Of a DNA stretch of 64,000 nucleotides, positions 1 to 11,359 are shown one piece after another (position 1 is the first letter of the stretch; the number at the start of each line of letters is the position of its first letter). The translations under genes were made by a program, and so were the position numbers. The DNA lies in NCBI RefSeq assembly GCF_003286085.1, contig NW_020825317.1, positions 3,100,001-3,164,000 of the forward strand, in the 5' to 3' direction. The notes beneath the pieces were generated by a model. That model was not told the origin of the DNA, did no database searches, and was given only the letters and a program-made list of their open reading frames with translations. This stretch comes from Drosophila persimilis. Lineage: Eukaryota; Arthropoda; Insecta; Diptera; Drosophilidae.

Positions 1-2760
1 TTGCTGCAGTTTCTGCTGCCAGAGAACGTCGACAACTATCTGTCGCCTACGATCGCCAACCAGCTGAAGCACATCAAGAACACCGCCAAGCAGGACCAGG
101 AGAACCTCTGCATGAAGGTATACAAGCAGCTGAAGCAGGCCAAGCCCCCTTACCGCCAGGTGGAGACGGCCAAACTATGCACGGGCACGGTCCTGCGCCG
201 GGACCTTGTGCGGCATCCCCTGCTGCGGGACACGTTCGCCAAGCTGCACGCGGAGATCGAGCCGGTGGAAAACTATACGATTGTAGTTCCGCAACTGACG
301 CATCAGTCATCGGCCAAGACGTATCGCAATCCGTTTGATATACCACGGCGGGATCTTGTGGAGGAGATTGCCCGCATGCGGGAGACCTTCCTGCGGCCCA
401 CGCTGCTGGTGGCCAAAGATTCGGGCCACTGCCTCCCCATCTCGGAGATGGGCAACTACCAGGAATATCTCAAGAACAAGGACAATCCGCTGCGGGAGAT
501 CGAACCGACCAATGTGCGTCAGCACATGTTCGGCAACCCCTACAAGAAGGACAAGCACATGGTAATGGTGGATGAGGCGGATCTTAGCGATGTGGCGCCC
601 ATGAAGTCGCCCAATGGCAACGGTCCCGGCGGCTCGCCGCCCGGCTCTTCGGGCTCTGGGTCGTCCGGCTCCTCGTCGTCAGGGTCTTCATCGAGTGGGG
701 GACCTGGGGGTCCCGGCATGGGCGGCGGTCCCGGCGGCATGTCTGGCCTCATGCTGGGCCCTCACTCGGGCAGCGGGTTCGGCAAGAAGCTTGATGGCAC
801 CTCGCGAGGACGCAAGCGGAAAGCGGGTCCCCTGCCTCGTGCTTTTGAGTTCCGGCGCGTCTCCACAGACTCGCGGTCATCTTGCTCTTCACCCCGCCCC
901 TCGTCCGCGTCCGAAAGTGCCCCCAGCTCGCCTAATCCAGCGGCGGCAATAGCCTGCGATTCATCTGCGTCTCCGTCAGCGGCCAGCACGAGCTCTGGCT
1001 CCGGCTCCGGACTGACGGGATCGGGTCCCAGCTCTGTCCCGGGATCCGGTGGCCGTTCCAGTCCCAACTGCTTTGATGAGGACAGCAACAGCAGCTTCGT
1101 CAGTAGTTCCAGCAGCACGGACCTGTCGAGCGACTCGGGCTTGTCGCTGTCGACCTCGGAGCGCCTGGGAGGCATTGGCTTTGACTTTAGCGAGGAGGAG
1201 ACCAACGACCAGGACACTGCCCTCAACGGCCATGTGCACAACTTCATCAATGGGATCAGCGACGAGACCAATGCAACGGACACAGAGGCCCCGCCTGGGC
1301 CCGGTCCAAGGCCCGGAGCCCCGCCACCAAGCAACATGTTGCCAGCCGCAGCCCCAGCCGCGCCTGAGCCCATTGTGACAGCCACATCTGTCCCGGTCAT
1401 GGGGGCAGCAGCTGCTGCGCCACAGGCAACGGTGACCTCTACGGCATCCGGAGTGGTAGTGGCATCCACAGTGGCAGCCTCATTGGTCACTCCACCGCCA
1501 CTGCCGGCCGTAAGCAGCACCAGCAATGGGGGACTGGGATTGGGATCTGGCGGTACTGGTGGCAGCAGCAGCGACCCGTCCTGCTCCTCCGCTTCGGCAA
1601 ACAACTCGAGCGGAGTGCTGTACGTGCCCCTGAACGGAGTGACCACCACCCATGCGGCGTACAGCAGCAACCGAGGTGGCAGCCCCACCTGTCCGATGGG
1701 GTCCCACCTGGGCGGCCTGGGACCGGCAGGGAGTCACGGCCACAAGGGCATCTCGCTGATGTCGCTGTCCGGGGTACTGCCGATGCTCAATGGCTACACG
1801 CATCATGGAGTCAACATCTCGCCGCCCTCGCCCCTGTCTGCGGTCCCACCAGCGCCACTGGCGACTCCAAATCCGACGATCGCCATCAGCAGCAGTATCG
1901 GATCGGTATCTGGATCCTCTGGCTCCAGCTATTTTACCCACAATGACATCAATGATGCATCTGAGATCTCAAGAATACTGCAGACATGTCACAATGGGAC
2001 CAGCGGCTCTTCCGGCTCCGGTTCGGGAGGAACAGGAGGAGTAGGCAGTGGTAGTGGCAGTGGCAGTGGCAGTTGCCTCAATGGCAACGGCAGTCCCGAG
2101 CCCGATGTTGGAGACGATAGCGAATCCCCGTTGTCCCTGGGGATTGGCAATAATTTTGATGCACTGAAGCGGCTGGCAGGTGGTGGCGCCGCGAGCAGTC
2201 CCCATTTGTACTGGGGCAGTGGACTTAATCATTTCATTAATAACAACAACAATAGCAGCAGCGGAGCAGCAGCTGCCACTGGGAACAGTAGCACCAACAA
2301 TCACCGGAATCACAACAACAACAGCCCTATGAAAATGGAGATCAAGTCAAGTCCAAGCTGCAGCTCCTCGCCGACGCACAACAGCAACAGCAACGGAGAG
2401 GTAAGTGCCGCAGCGCTGCTCATATTGTCCGAGGAGCAGCGGGAGGCGGCGCGTAAGCACAACATTGACCTGCGGCTAAAGATCTTTCGGGATATACGGC
2501 GGCCGGGACGCGACTACAGCCAGCTTCTGGACAACTTGGGACTGGTGAAGGGCGACCACGACATGAAGTCCGATTTCGTGGAGATGTGCATTGGGGAGTC
2601 GCGCCGGTTCCGGCGGCACCGCATGGTCGGCAGCATTCAGGAGTGGTGGGAACAGCGGCAGCAATCGCAGCCGGCCATCGATCAGCAGCTGCAGCAGGAT
2701 CAGTCCCAGCCGCCCCAGCAGCAGCAACAACAAGAGGCAGCCGCCGCTACCAAGAGTTAA
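1..2760 (+). CDS. IntS6: Integrator complex subunit 6 (IntS6), C-terminal part; 5' end outside window
   Basis: Open frame from base 1 to TAA at 2758-2760, 919 codons; the first codon here is TTG and the gene clearly continues upstream, so the N-terminal von Willebrand A domain expected for this family is not in the window. Residues about 1-200 are a compact conserved block. Residues about 200-800 are a low-complexity linker rich in Gly/Ser/Ala/Pro, with a basic RGRKRKAGPLPR patch near residue 269 typical of INTS6/DICE1. Residues about 810-875 match the INTS6/SAGE1 C-terminal domain (RDIRRPGRDYSQLL, then FVEMCIGESRRFRRHRM), followed by a Gln-rich tail. In the Integrator complex this subunit supports the phosphatase module that acts with RNA polymerase II in snRNA 3' processing and promoter-proximal termination (family knowledge). 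A consensus donor GAG|GTAAGT lies at about 2401, but the frame runs on into conserved sequence, so I read it as coding. Its neighbour downstream in the same orientation is the SNX27 orthologue. Confidence 0.9.
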   Translation: MLQFLLPENVDNYLSPTIANQLKHIKNTAKQDQENLCMKVYKQLKQAKPPYRQVETAKLCTGTVLRRDLVRHPLLRDTFAKLHAEIEPVENYTIVVPQLTHQSSAKTYRNPFDIPRRDLVEEIARMRETFLRPTLLVAKDSGHCLPISEMGNYQEYLKNKDNPLREIEPTNVRQHMFGNPYKKDKHMVMVDEADLSDVAPMKSPNGNGPGGSPPGSSGSGSSGSSSSGSSSSGGPGGPGMGGGPGGMSGLMLGPHSGSGFGKKLDGTSRGRKRKAGPLPRAFEFRRVSTDSRSSCSSPRPSSASESAPSSPNPAAAIACDSSASPSAASTSSGSGSGLTGSGPSSVPGSGGRSSPNCFDEDSNSSFVSSSSSTDLSSDSGLSLSTSERLGGIGFDFSEEETNDQDTALNGHVHNFINGISDETNATDTEAPPGPGPRPGAPPPSNMLPAAAPAAPEPIVTATSVPVMGAAAAAPQATVTSTASGVVVASTVAASLVTPPPLPAVSSTSNGGLGLGSGGTGGSSSDPSCSSASANNSSGVLYVPLNGVTTTHAAYSSNRGGSPTCPMGSHLGGLGPAGSHGHKGISLMSLSGVLPMLNGYTHHGVNISPPSPLSAVPPAPLATPNPTIAISSSIGSVSGSSGSSYFTHNDINDASEISRILQTCHNGTSGSSGSGSGGTGGVGSGSGSGSGSCLNGNGSPEPDVGDDSESPLSLGIGNNFDALKRLAGGGAASSPHLYWGSGLNHFINNNNNSSSGAAAATGNSSTNNHRNHNNNSPMKMEIKSSPSCSSSPTHNSNSNGEVSAAALLILSEEQREAARKHNIDLRLKIFRDIRRPGRDYSQLLDNLGLVKGDHDMKSDFVEMCIGESRRFRRHRMVGSIQEWWEQRQQSQPAIDQQLQQDQSQPPQQQQQQEAAAATKS

Positions 2761-4440
2761 CGTTGGCTCTTTTGGAACTGCTGAGCCCAAGCGGTATTCG
2801 CCTGGGCTTGGGCGTGGTCGAGGGCGTGGCCATGGCCATGGGCGAGGCCGTGGGGCGCCATCAGTCTGTGATGTCATCAAAAGCAACAACAACAAGAAAA
2901 ACATAAACAAAAACAACAAAAAAGAGAACCGTATGATAAAAATAGGAGAAAGAACAGTAAAAACCATAGACGTAAACGTTAACTTAACATTAGCAGTAAT
3001 AAATAACAGTAACAGTATAAGAGAGAGTATCAGAGAGGAGAGGTAAACGATCGGCATTGAATTCTCGTCAATTTCCATTTATGTAAATAATTGCCAGAGT
3101 CCCCTCCCCGCACGTTGTAGGATTTTCATCCGGGGATATAGTGAACGCGGTTATACTGGAAATCTGAAACGCAAAACGTGTACACACGTTCATATTGGGC
3201 AATATCTCTATTTCGTAAGGACACTCTCTCGAGATCTTTCTGTGTAAGTCAGAATGAAGCGAAAGGCGAAAGCAAAGGCGACAGCGAGGTATATATTCTA
3301 TAAGAAAACAATGTTGTAATTATATCGTGACGATGTAGCCTTAGCCGTAGCTTAATTACTGTACAACTCTTACAATGTTTTGCAGTGTTTTTTTTTTTTA
3401 TTATATAAATATTTACATATATACACATACATATATATAATATAAAGTAATACCCTGAGCCCATTCGTACACCTAAGGCCCCCAAAGCAATTAATATAAA
3501 TAGACTTATATCTCGATATAGTGCGAATAAGACAGAGAGCGAGAGAGAGAGAGAGAAGTAAAACAACGTGTAACATGTGTATAAGAGAGAGGAGAGAGGG
3601 TGCGTGAGTGTTGTAGGGAAAAGCTTTCGCTTCTTGAGCCAGAATTTGTAGCCAATTTTTTTGTTGGACCACACACCACAGCCTCCGTTCCGTGAATGCG
3701 TAAATGATTTGCTTTTTGTTTAAGCCCTTAACGCGAAGAATACTAAGCCGATGACATACCACACATACACACATACACAAACTATATGCATATGTGTATA
3801 TGTATGTGTATATCCATATATATATATATAGAGTATATTGATTATATCTATATTTATTGCCCAGAATAGAAAGATCAGATCGGTTCAGAGTGTTTCATTA
3901 ACAATGTAAGCTAGTTAGTTGTATTAACATGTACTTTTTGGCCTTAATTTTGATCCGATTCGATTCATTTTAAAAAAGATCTGTAATTTAATATTTTATT
4001 AAATATTATACAAATTTTTAAATGTGTGTAGTCGACAACATTAATACACACACACACAATTATTTCAAAAACTAAACAAAAAAAAGATAGCAACAAAGTA
4101 ATTTTTGTTGAAGAAAATACACTTTTTGCACTATTTTTTTATGATAATCTATGATCGGATGCCGAAGAACATATAAAGTGGATGTAAAATGTGCAGATCC
4201 AAGAGCAGAAAATTAAACTAAAACCACTATAAGCTATTTAGCTAGGCGGCAGATAGCTCATCATCATTAATTGTTTAGAATTTCGAAAACTGCAGCAAGA
4301 GCAACAAAACACACACTAAACCAAACAACCAACAGCAAATCAGCAGGAACAACACGAAAACAAATAATATCAAAATGAATCAAAGAAAAATAAAAAGAGG
4401 AAGAGCATTAAATACAAAAAAAAATTAAATCATACTATGT
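2761..4440 (+). other. IntS6 3' UTR and downstream flank
   Basis: No coding frame of interest follows the IntS6 stop. The DNA turns sharply AT-rich with CA, TA and GA microsatellite-like runs (for example GA repeats near 3540-3560, TATA repeats near 3815-3835). AATAAA at 4389-4394, after a stretch of oligo-A tracts, is a plausible distal cleavage signal, giving a long 3' UTR of about 1.6 kb. The exact 3' end cannot be decided from sequence alone. Confidence 0.5.
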
Positions 4441-5557
4441 CGGAAGCAAACTGTCGGTATATCGGGGCCCATTACCAGATGCAATTTATTTACTTTCTTT
4501 ACACTTATTCCACAGCACATGCCCCCATGCCATACCATGCCATGTATGAATGAATGTCCCCTGTGCCCCTATTGTTTATATATTTTTATGCAAAATCGTA
4601 GAGTGGGAATCGCAATTTATTATAGTTCGTTTATCAAAAATCATTTCCATCGGATAATGATTGCAGGTGTCTCCAATGTTAGCTTTATGCTTCCTGCGAT
4701 TTATTTTCCTTCCAGTCGACTTATCTTTTGTTGAGTTATATATATAATCATTATATACCAAATTATCAAAAACCACTGATCGTATATGGGTATTCAGGAA
4801 CTGAGAAATACGTTGCCAGTATTGCTATCCCTCTTTATCTCATGCTGAAATGAATTAAGAGAATTTAATGATTCAAAGTGGTGGACACCTGTCAGTTTAT
4901 TCGAAATTATACTCTAAAATTGATGTTTAAAAAAATCTTAATTTAAAAAAAAATGTTTCTAAAAGCTTTAAGCACATGTTTCATGTGCGCTACAAAGGAA
5001 AGAGTGTTCTAGAGCAATTTTAGATAAGGCAACCTAAGAGCATTGCTGTTCTGCACTTCTTATTCGGTTCTTATAGCTTCGTTTAATGTTTAAATAAAAC
5101 ACGTATATGTGTGCATATGTACATCGTATATGGGCATTTCCGCCACACTGTCCACATTGCCAAAATATGTACGTTAAAAGTCAATAAAAACTGATTTCCA
5201 TACACTTCTGAATTTATTGAAAGTTAGCTAATTTAACAAGTGACATATAATTTCATTACCTTTGATCTATTGATCAACCTATTGAACCTATTTTTAGTTT
5301 TGCTTTCTTTTACTATTATCCCCAATAAGAAAGATGATTTTTGAACTTTTATTAGCTCGAAAAAATCTACGTTATTTAACAACGTCATATTTTGGCTAAT
5401 ATCTCTAAAGCCTTACTTCCGATTTCTGTATTTTTCTTTGCTGAACATAGAGCTACAAATAGAACATTGTTTTGTTTAACAAATTAGACTACTTATCTTT
5501 TTTTAATAAATGTCGTATGAATGAATCGAACCGCCATAATGGATATGCAGGTATATA
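4441..5557. other. AT-rich intergenic stretch, nothing recognised
   Basis: Short unsupported frames only. Low GC, scattered poly-A/T runs and an AATAAA near 5093. No transposase, retroposon or RNA gene similarity seen. Confidence 0.5.
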
Positions 5558-6219
5558 CAGTGGCGAGCACGTGTGGATACATGTTTATCACTTTGCACTT
5601 TAAGCGCCTGTAAAATCTTTAAAAATCAATCAATCCTTGTGATTTTTTTTTTAAAGATTCATTAATTTATTGAGAATAAAAAAAGACAACAATTTCAATT
5701 CAAAGAGATCCTTTTCCTTAAGAGATTTTAATTTGTTCAAAAAATGAGCATGTATCCACTTTTGCACGTTTCAAATTTTTTTACTTTAATAATTTTTTAA
5801 AAATATTTGTTCCAAAGGGCCTTAGTTTTTATCATATTCCGAATAAGTATTGGCATACTCTCGACTAAATTTAGTAGGTGCTGGAAAGGTATCATGCGCC
5901 ACTCCGACCTCACGCGCTCTCAAAGATTCGCCCAATCCCTTTGGTGCAGACTCGTACTTTTCCAATGTTTTTTAAACAGAGCCCATCGATTTTCAATGGG
6001 ATTTAGATCTGGACTATTCAGCAGGCCACTGGATTAAGTGAAAACTCGAATTATTGGGATGATTTTTCACGAATTTAGCCGTGTGCGTCGGGCTACCGTC
6101 TGGCTGGAAAGTGATCTCGGATATGGGGAAGTCACATTTCTCTATAAAATTTGACAAAATGAGTTCCTAAATACTAAGATAATATTCTTTCTTCATTACT
6201 TCATCGATTTTAACCAATT
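5558..6219 (+). repeat. Left arm of 660-bp inverted repeat
   Basis: Inverted copy of 6538-7200. Frames at 5807-6037 (+) and 6720-6950 (-) translate to identical 76-residue peptides, showing how little the arms have diverged; these frames are antisense to the transposase and are not genes. Confidence 0.9.
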
Positions 6220-6537
6220 AATTAACGCTCCACCAAGTGTAGCAGCCCTACACCGTCAGGCTTCCTCGTCCATGCTTTATTGTTTCCTTGACCTGATGAT
6301 TTTTTAGCTTTCCACATGAGCGGTATCAGTAGTTTTCATTTCGATCAGATTAAAAACGGTTTATTTTGGTATATCTGACCCAATTACCTTCTTAAAATTA
6401 TCCCTGGTCCAGTTCCTATGCTCCTCGGTAAATATAAGATGCACAGCCCCTTTTTGTGAGAGAGGGCAGGTTTTTTCTGGCTATCTGCCGGTGTCATGCC
6501 GATCGTACGCAGAGCGTCCACTCATGGGACGTTCTCC

Positions 6538-7200
6538 AATTGGTTAAAATCGATGGAGTAATGAAGAAAGAATATTATCTTAGTATTTAGGAACTCATTT
6601 TGTCAAATTTTATAGAGAAATTTGACTTCCCCATATCCGAGATCACTTTCCAGCCAGACGGTAGCCCGACGCACACGGCTAAATTCGTGAAAAATCATCC
6701 CAATAATTCGAGTTTTCACTTAATCCAGTGGCCTGCTGAATAGTCCAGATCTAAATCCCATTGAAAATCGATGGGCTCTGTTTAAAAAACATTGGAAAAG
6801 TACGAGTCTGCACCAAAGGGATTGGGCGAATCTTTGAGAGCGCGTGAGGTCGGAGTGGCGCATGATACCTTTCCAGCACCTACTAAATTTAGTCGAGAGT
6901 ATGCCAATACTTATTCGGAATATGATAAAAACTAAGGCCCTTTGGAACAAATATTTTTAAAAAATTATTAAAGTAAAAAAATTTGAAACGTGCAAAAGTG
7001 GATACATGCTCATTTTTTGAACAAATTAAAATCTCTTAAGGAAAAGGATCTCTTTGAATTGAAATTGTTGTCTTTTTTCATTCTCAATAACTTAATAAAT
7101 CTTTAAAAAAAAAAATCACAAGGGTTGATTGATTTTTAAAGATTTTACAGGCGCTTAAAGTGAAAAGTGATAAACATGTATCCACACGTGCTCGCCACTG
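6538..7200 (-). repeat. Right arm of 660-bp inverted repeat
   Basis: Inverted copy of 5558-6219, in the orientation continuous with the transposase fragment of the spacer. Confidence 0.9.
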
Positions 7201-7469
7201 TACATATGTCTTATACCTTTTATCTCCGAGATTTGCCCCCTATGTCACTAAGCAAATGGGTATTGGAACAGTAGTTTTACTTAAATATGGATGCTCGTAT
7301 ATAGATTAAATATTATATTTTTACCGATCCATGGATCTCACTGACACCTATCGGCGATGTTGAAAAATCCTAGCAGAGCCACCTTCTGCCGGAGAAACCG
7401 ATATTTACAAAAAATCGGCAGAGAGACACCTTTAGTTGGTGAGTGAATTCAATTCACACAATAATATCA

Positions 7470-8055
7470 TTACTAAACAACCCTGTGCATCGATGAATCA
7501 AAAACTGCTGGTCTAATTATCGGTAGTTTTGTGCGATAAGCTATTTTCTGTGTCGATAATATATATGTGCTTTGGGGCGTTATCAGCATATTTTCTTCAA
7601 CATAAGGTAACATAGCACTCTCCAATATGGATTTGTATTCGTCAGCGTTCATTCTGTACGTTGTCTGGAAAAGTGGACCCACGCCGAACCAGCAGAAGCA
7701 GTCCCATATCATTATACATATTGCCACATCCATGTTTGACAGTTCCTTTGGTGAAACATGGATCAAATTCCTTTCCTTTAGGACGTCGTACATTTCTTTC
7801 AGAATCATTCCCAAACAAATTTATTTTAGTTTCGTCGCTCCATAAAATGTTTCTTCACTTTTGTTCTCGAGCGCCTCCTGCCCAGTCTTTGTGATCTTTA
7901 GCTAAAAGTTTGCCTCATGGTTATATGTTTTTGGCGCATAAGTGGGATCTTTTTTGCTACTCTCCCTGAAGAAACAAGCCCATCTTGTTTTAGCCGTCCA
8001 CGGATCGTTGGAGCACTAACTCCTTATCCAATTTCTTCTGCAATAGACTATGACA
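7470..8055 (-). pseudogene. Decayed Tc1-like transposase (second, unrelated copy)
   Basis: Minus-strand reading gives, in order but with frame changes and stops: a helix-turn-helix segment with SAPTIRGRLKQDGL and VAKKIPLMRQKH near 7900-8050; a middle segment near 7800-7850 with ATKINLFGND; then IWDCFCWFGVGPLFQ and MNADEYKSILESAMLPYVEENM (7473-7814 frame), ending in a frameshifted ...NAPKHI catalytic-region remnant. These are the standard Tc1 transposase blocks. No terminal repeats were found with confidence, so element ends are unknown. It abuts the palindromic element but its sequence is different. Confidence 0.8.
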
Positions 8056-8653
8056 ACTAAATTTATCTTTAAAGGCAAAAAAGACAAGAACTTACAAATT
8101 ATTGACTTCATATTGACTGACACTGGACCTATTATATTGATCATCCGCAATGTGTGGTCAACTTACAATTTCGGTAAAAGCTCTGTTATCTGGCGGCGTT
8201 GTACCACAAAAAGAACGATAAAACTGATTACACTGATTTTAATCAAATTTTAAAAGTATTTATATTTTTTTATGGTTTCATTTTGTTTTTAGAATTTTTA
8301 AATATCTTTTTTCACAAACCTTATGTAAGCATCTACATGTGGTATAAGTGAAGCTGTAACAGGCCAAACACCTTACAGCTTAAGCTAACCGTCTGGAGAG
8401 TATTAAACTTTAAAATTAAAAATTGACTATTTTTTGCGGTATATTTTTTCAAAATATGTTAGGGTTTGTGTGTTTGTCTATTTCAATATTCCTAGTGCTG
8501 CACAGTTATACCTTAAATTTAATTTAAATTGATTAATCATATTAAATATCTCCTATAGCTAATTTTGAGCATTATTTTTATTATATTTAAATTTCTCCTA
8601 AACATACAACGTATTTATTTTATTTTGAGTTGTATTGTTATTTTGAGTTTAAT
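8056..8653. other. AT-rich stretch, nothing recognised
   Basis: The possible outer part of the preceding Tc1 remnant plus very AT-rich DNA. No coding or repeat signature identified. Confidence 0.4.
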
Positions 8654-8887
8654 TTAAGTAAAGTTATTTAGATGTTGAGTTAGCTTAGTTTTAAATTTTA
8701 ATGTGTCTGCAGTAGTTTTTAAGCTATTCAGTAGTTGGTTCCATAGGGAACAGTGTAAAAGGTCAAACAATTTTCTTTCGAAACTAGCTTTTCTGTGTTT
8801 ACGATATGCAATATTATTTGTTCTCCGTAATGAGTTAAACCGAAGCTTGTCGGATAAATATTTTTTTTTATAATTTTTTTGCACCAA
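8654..8887 (-). pseudogene. Fragment of a retroelement ORF2 C-terminal tail
   Basis: A 77-residue frame contains NSLRRTNNIAYRKHRKASFERKLF followed by LWNQLLNSLKTT...FKTKLTQHL. This layout (RRTNN, KHR, FERSF-like, WN.L, FK..L) is common at the very C-terminus of non-LTR retroposon ORF2 proteins of the Jockey/CR1 type. Everything upstream is missing. The family assignment is tentative and rests only on this short pattern. Confidence 0.4.
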
Positions 8888-9254
8888 TTAGAATGCTCCC
8901 GAGCTGATCCGTTTTGTCAAACTTAGTGGTTATTTCTAATATTGAATATTGCTATACTATTAACTACTATCACAGTTTGCAAATAGTTTTACTCCATAGA
9001 AAAGTTTTGGTATTAGCAACTAAGAGACAAATATTTTCTGGGAGGTAAGATTGTGTCATGTTTAAATTTATTAGCAAACCATAGGTTCTACGACCTACGA
9101 CTTTCATAATGTGATCGTTCCACTTAAGTATGTTTTTGAAGAATAGTGAGTGACCAAAAAAGAGTTGTTCACTTAAGTGAGCAACTGAACATGTTCCTTC
9201 CAAACTGTTCATTTTTGCTCATGTGTTCTCTACTCACTTTGGTCGCAATTTTCT
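8888..9254. other. Intergenic; left half of a short-motif repeat split by a DINE-1
   Basis: No gene. From about 9145 the DNA is rich in repeated GTGAGCAA/TTGTTCACTT/GAACATG motifs, which reappear at 10455-10570 on the other side of the inserted DINE-1. Confidence 0.4.
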
Positions 9255-10381
9255 TTTTATACCCGATACTCAAAATGAGTATTGGGGTATATTAGATTTG
9301 TGGTAAAAGTGGATGTGTGTAACGTCCAGAAGGAATCGTTTCCGACCCTATAAAGTATATATATTCTTGATCAGCATCAATAGCCGAGTCGATTGAGCCC
9401 TGTCTGTCTGTCCGTCCGTCCGTCCGTCCGTCTGTCCGTCTGTCCGTCTGTCCGTCCCCTTCAGCGCCTAATGCTCAAAGACTATAAGAGCTAGAGCAAC
9501 GATGTTTTGGATCCAGACTTCTGTGATATGTCACTGCTCCAAAAATATTTCAAAACTTTGCCCCGCCCACTTCCGCCCCCACAAAAGGCGAAAATCTGTG
9601 GCATCCACAATTTCGACGATACGAGAAAACTAAAAACGCAGAATCGTAGAAAATGACTATATCTTCTAGAGTGCAAAATCTGAACCAGATCGTATAATTA
9701 TTACAGCCAGAATCACGAAAACAATATCACTCTTTCTCGCTCTGTCTCACTCTAACACACAGGTTTCATGGTCGGTTTTGCCAATTGCAAAATATGAGTT
9801 CAAGGATCTCAGAACCCATAAAAGCCAGAGCAACCAAATTTGGTATCCACACTCCTGTGATATCGGACCTTGACCGTTTCCTGTCCAAATTTCGCCACAC
9901 CCCCTTCCGCCCCCGCAAAGGACGAAAATCTGAGGCAACCACAAATCTCAGAGACTATTAAGGCTAGAGTAACCAAATTTGGTACACACACTCCTTTAAG
10001 ATGTCACTATAAAACGTATATCTCAGAATTTCGCCCCACCCCCATCCGCCCCCACAAAGGACGAAAATCTGTTGCATCCACAATATTGCAGATTTGAGAA
10101 AACTAAAAACGCAGAATCATAGATAATGACCATATCTATTAGATTGCTGAATCTGGATCAGATCAGATCATTTTTATAGCCAAAAGGAACAAATCAATTT
10201 GCAGTGGCTACGCAGCGCCCGACGTCACGCTCAGACTGATTTTCTGTCTCTCTCGCACGCACTCTTTGTCGTGTCGTTAAATATTAGCGCCATCTGCCGG
10301 AGGAGAGCCATACTGACTTAGTATCGGGTATAACTGTAGAGTTGCGGTGTCCGCAGCAACTCACAACGTTCCCCCTCGTTT
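9255..10381 (+). mobile_element. DINE-1/INE-1-like Helentron element, full length (copy A)
   Basis: Starts TTTTTATACCCGATACTC and ends ...AACGTTCCCCCTCGTTTT. It shares the INE-1 hallmarks: TATACCCGATACTC at the left, GTATCGGGTATA near the right (subterminal inverted repeat), AAGTATATATATTCTTGATCAG in the body and a (GTCC/GTCY)n microsatellite core at 9405-9458. Non-coding, so non-autonomous. Internal sub-repeats around the motif CCACCCCCATCCGCCCCCAC recur about every 120-150 bp. The same family occurs at six or more other places in this window. Confidence 0.9.
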
Positions 10382-11117
10382 TAGTTATAAATGTTTGATT
10401 AAAATTGAAATGTAACGTATTTTATTTGTGTCAAAATCTGTGGTGCTTAGAGATCTGTGCATGAAAAGTGAGCAAGTGTGCAACTGAGCAATTTAAGTGA
10501 ATAAGTGAGCAATATGAGTGACTTACTAAAAAAGAACAAGTGAGCATGTTCACTAAAATGAGCAATGTTTACCCATTATTGTATCCTAATATTGATATTG
10601 ATATTGAGTACTGAGAGGGCTTCTGAGAAAACTATTTTGCGATTTGGCCGATAAAAGTCAATAAGTAATTTTTACGCTAGTCTGCTTCCTTTTACCTCTA
10701 TTTGACTCTCATTGGTATGAGTATTTATTATATTAGTTGTCAGGTTGGACTTAACATAAATTGAAACACCCAAGCATGTCCCTCACGGTTCGATCGAAAA
10801 ACTTTGTATCCGTCACAAGTAATCATAAAATCACAAACATTAGACATAACCCAAGTTGTGAACACATTAACAATGGTGCGAGTGAGATATTTACTTACGA
10901 AAGCTGTGTTCTGGTAGAGGAGAGTCTGTACATATTTAGATAAAAGCTCTTGCATACTGCTCATGCGAACATACTTATCGCTCCCAGTCTGAGTGAGCTT
11001 GAGTTTATTTTGCTTCTTCCCTTTCATCGCTTCTTTAAAAATTGTAATTAAAATAATCAGTTTTTAAAAATTAAAAAAAAAAAAACAATCCTAGGAAAAT
11101 AATTCATTACACATTTC
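10382..11117. other. Intergenic; an unrecognised minus-strand frame at 10740-11027
   Basis: Right half of the GTGAGCAA-type motif repeat (to about 10570), then AT-rich DNA. A 95-codon minus-strand frame (10740-11027) has varied amino-acid composition but matches nothing I know and has no clear splice partners; I do not call it a gene. Confidence 0.35.
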
Positions 11118-11205
11118 TAAAGCCCCAAATCTATCAGGAAAAGTCGGTTTAGTTCACAGTGGAAATGTGGTGTTGCACAGTGTTATATAATTTTCTATAT
11201 ACATA
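11118..11205 (+). repeat. Dispersed repeat, copy 1 of 3
   Basis: CCCCAAATCTATCAGGAAAAG followed by TCGGTTTAGTTCACAGTGGAAAT. The same string, diverged, is at about 27826-27910 and 41988-42060. Family unknown. Confidence 0.55.
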
Positions 11206-11359
11206 TGTATTTTGCCGTCGAAATTGAGTTGAAGGTACATATATTTACGGCATATTGGTTGTAATGTCAATATTGTCAATAAAAAAAACTTTATTATATT
11301 ATAGGATAATGTTATAAAAGAAAAGAGAGCAATTTGTACTTCAGAGTCAATGTCAGGCT

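Larger units (their letters stand above)
5558..7200 (-). mobile_element. Palindromic (foldback) Tc1-like DNA transposon
   Basis: The element begins CAGTGGCGAGCACG at 5558 and ends with its reverse complement at 7200, flanked on both sides by TA (5556-5557 and 7201-7202), the Tc1/mariner target duplication. The two arms, 5558-6219 and 6538-7200, are near-perfect inverted repeats of about 660 bp around a 318-bp spacer. Each arm encodes, pointing outward from the centre, the end of a Tc1 transposase: on the minus strand the right arm reads SPDLNPIEN-like, RWALFKKHWK and ...KALWNKYF. The spacer, read on the minus strand, carries a more upstream part of the transposase (NWTRDNFKKVI-like segment). 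So the 3' half of the gene was duplicated in inverted orientation. Frameshifts and stops make it non-autonomous. Simple Tc1 relatives have 20-250-bp terminal repeats; this arm length is unusual. Confidence 0.9.

Noticed and set aside
762-1688. Long minus-strand frame (308 codons) opposite IntS6
   Set aside because: A shadow of the GC-rich low-complexity coding strand; no domain and composition mirrors the sense codons.
5807-6950. Two identical 76-residue frames on opposite strands (5807-6037 + and 6720-6950 -) as a duplicated gene
   Set aside because: They are antisense readings of the Tc1 transposase 3' end in the two arms of the inverted repeat.
9400-9470. Regularly repeated GTCC units as a CRISPR-like or satellite array
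   Set aside because: They are the (GTCY)n microsatellite core that is part of the DINE-1 family in every full copy.
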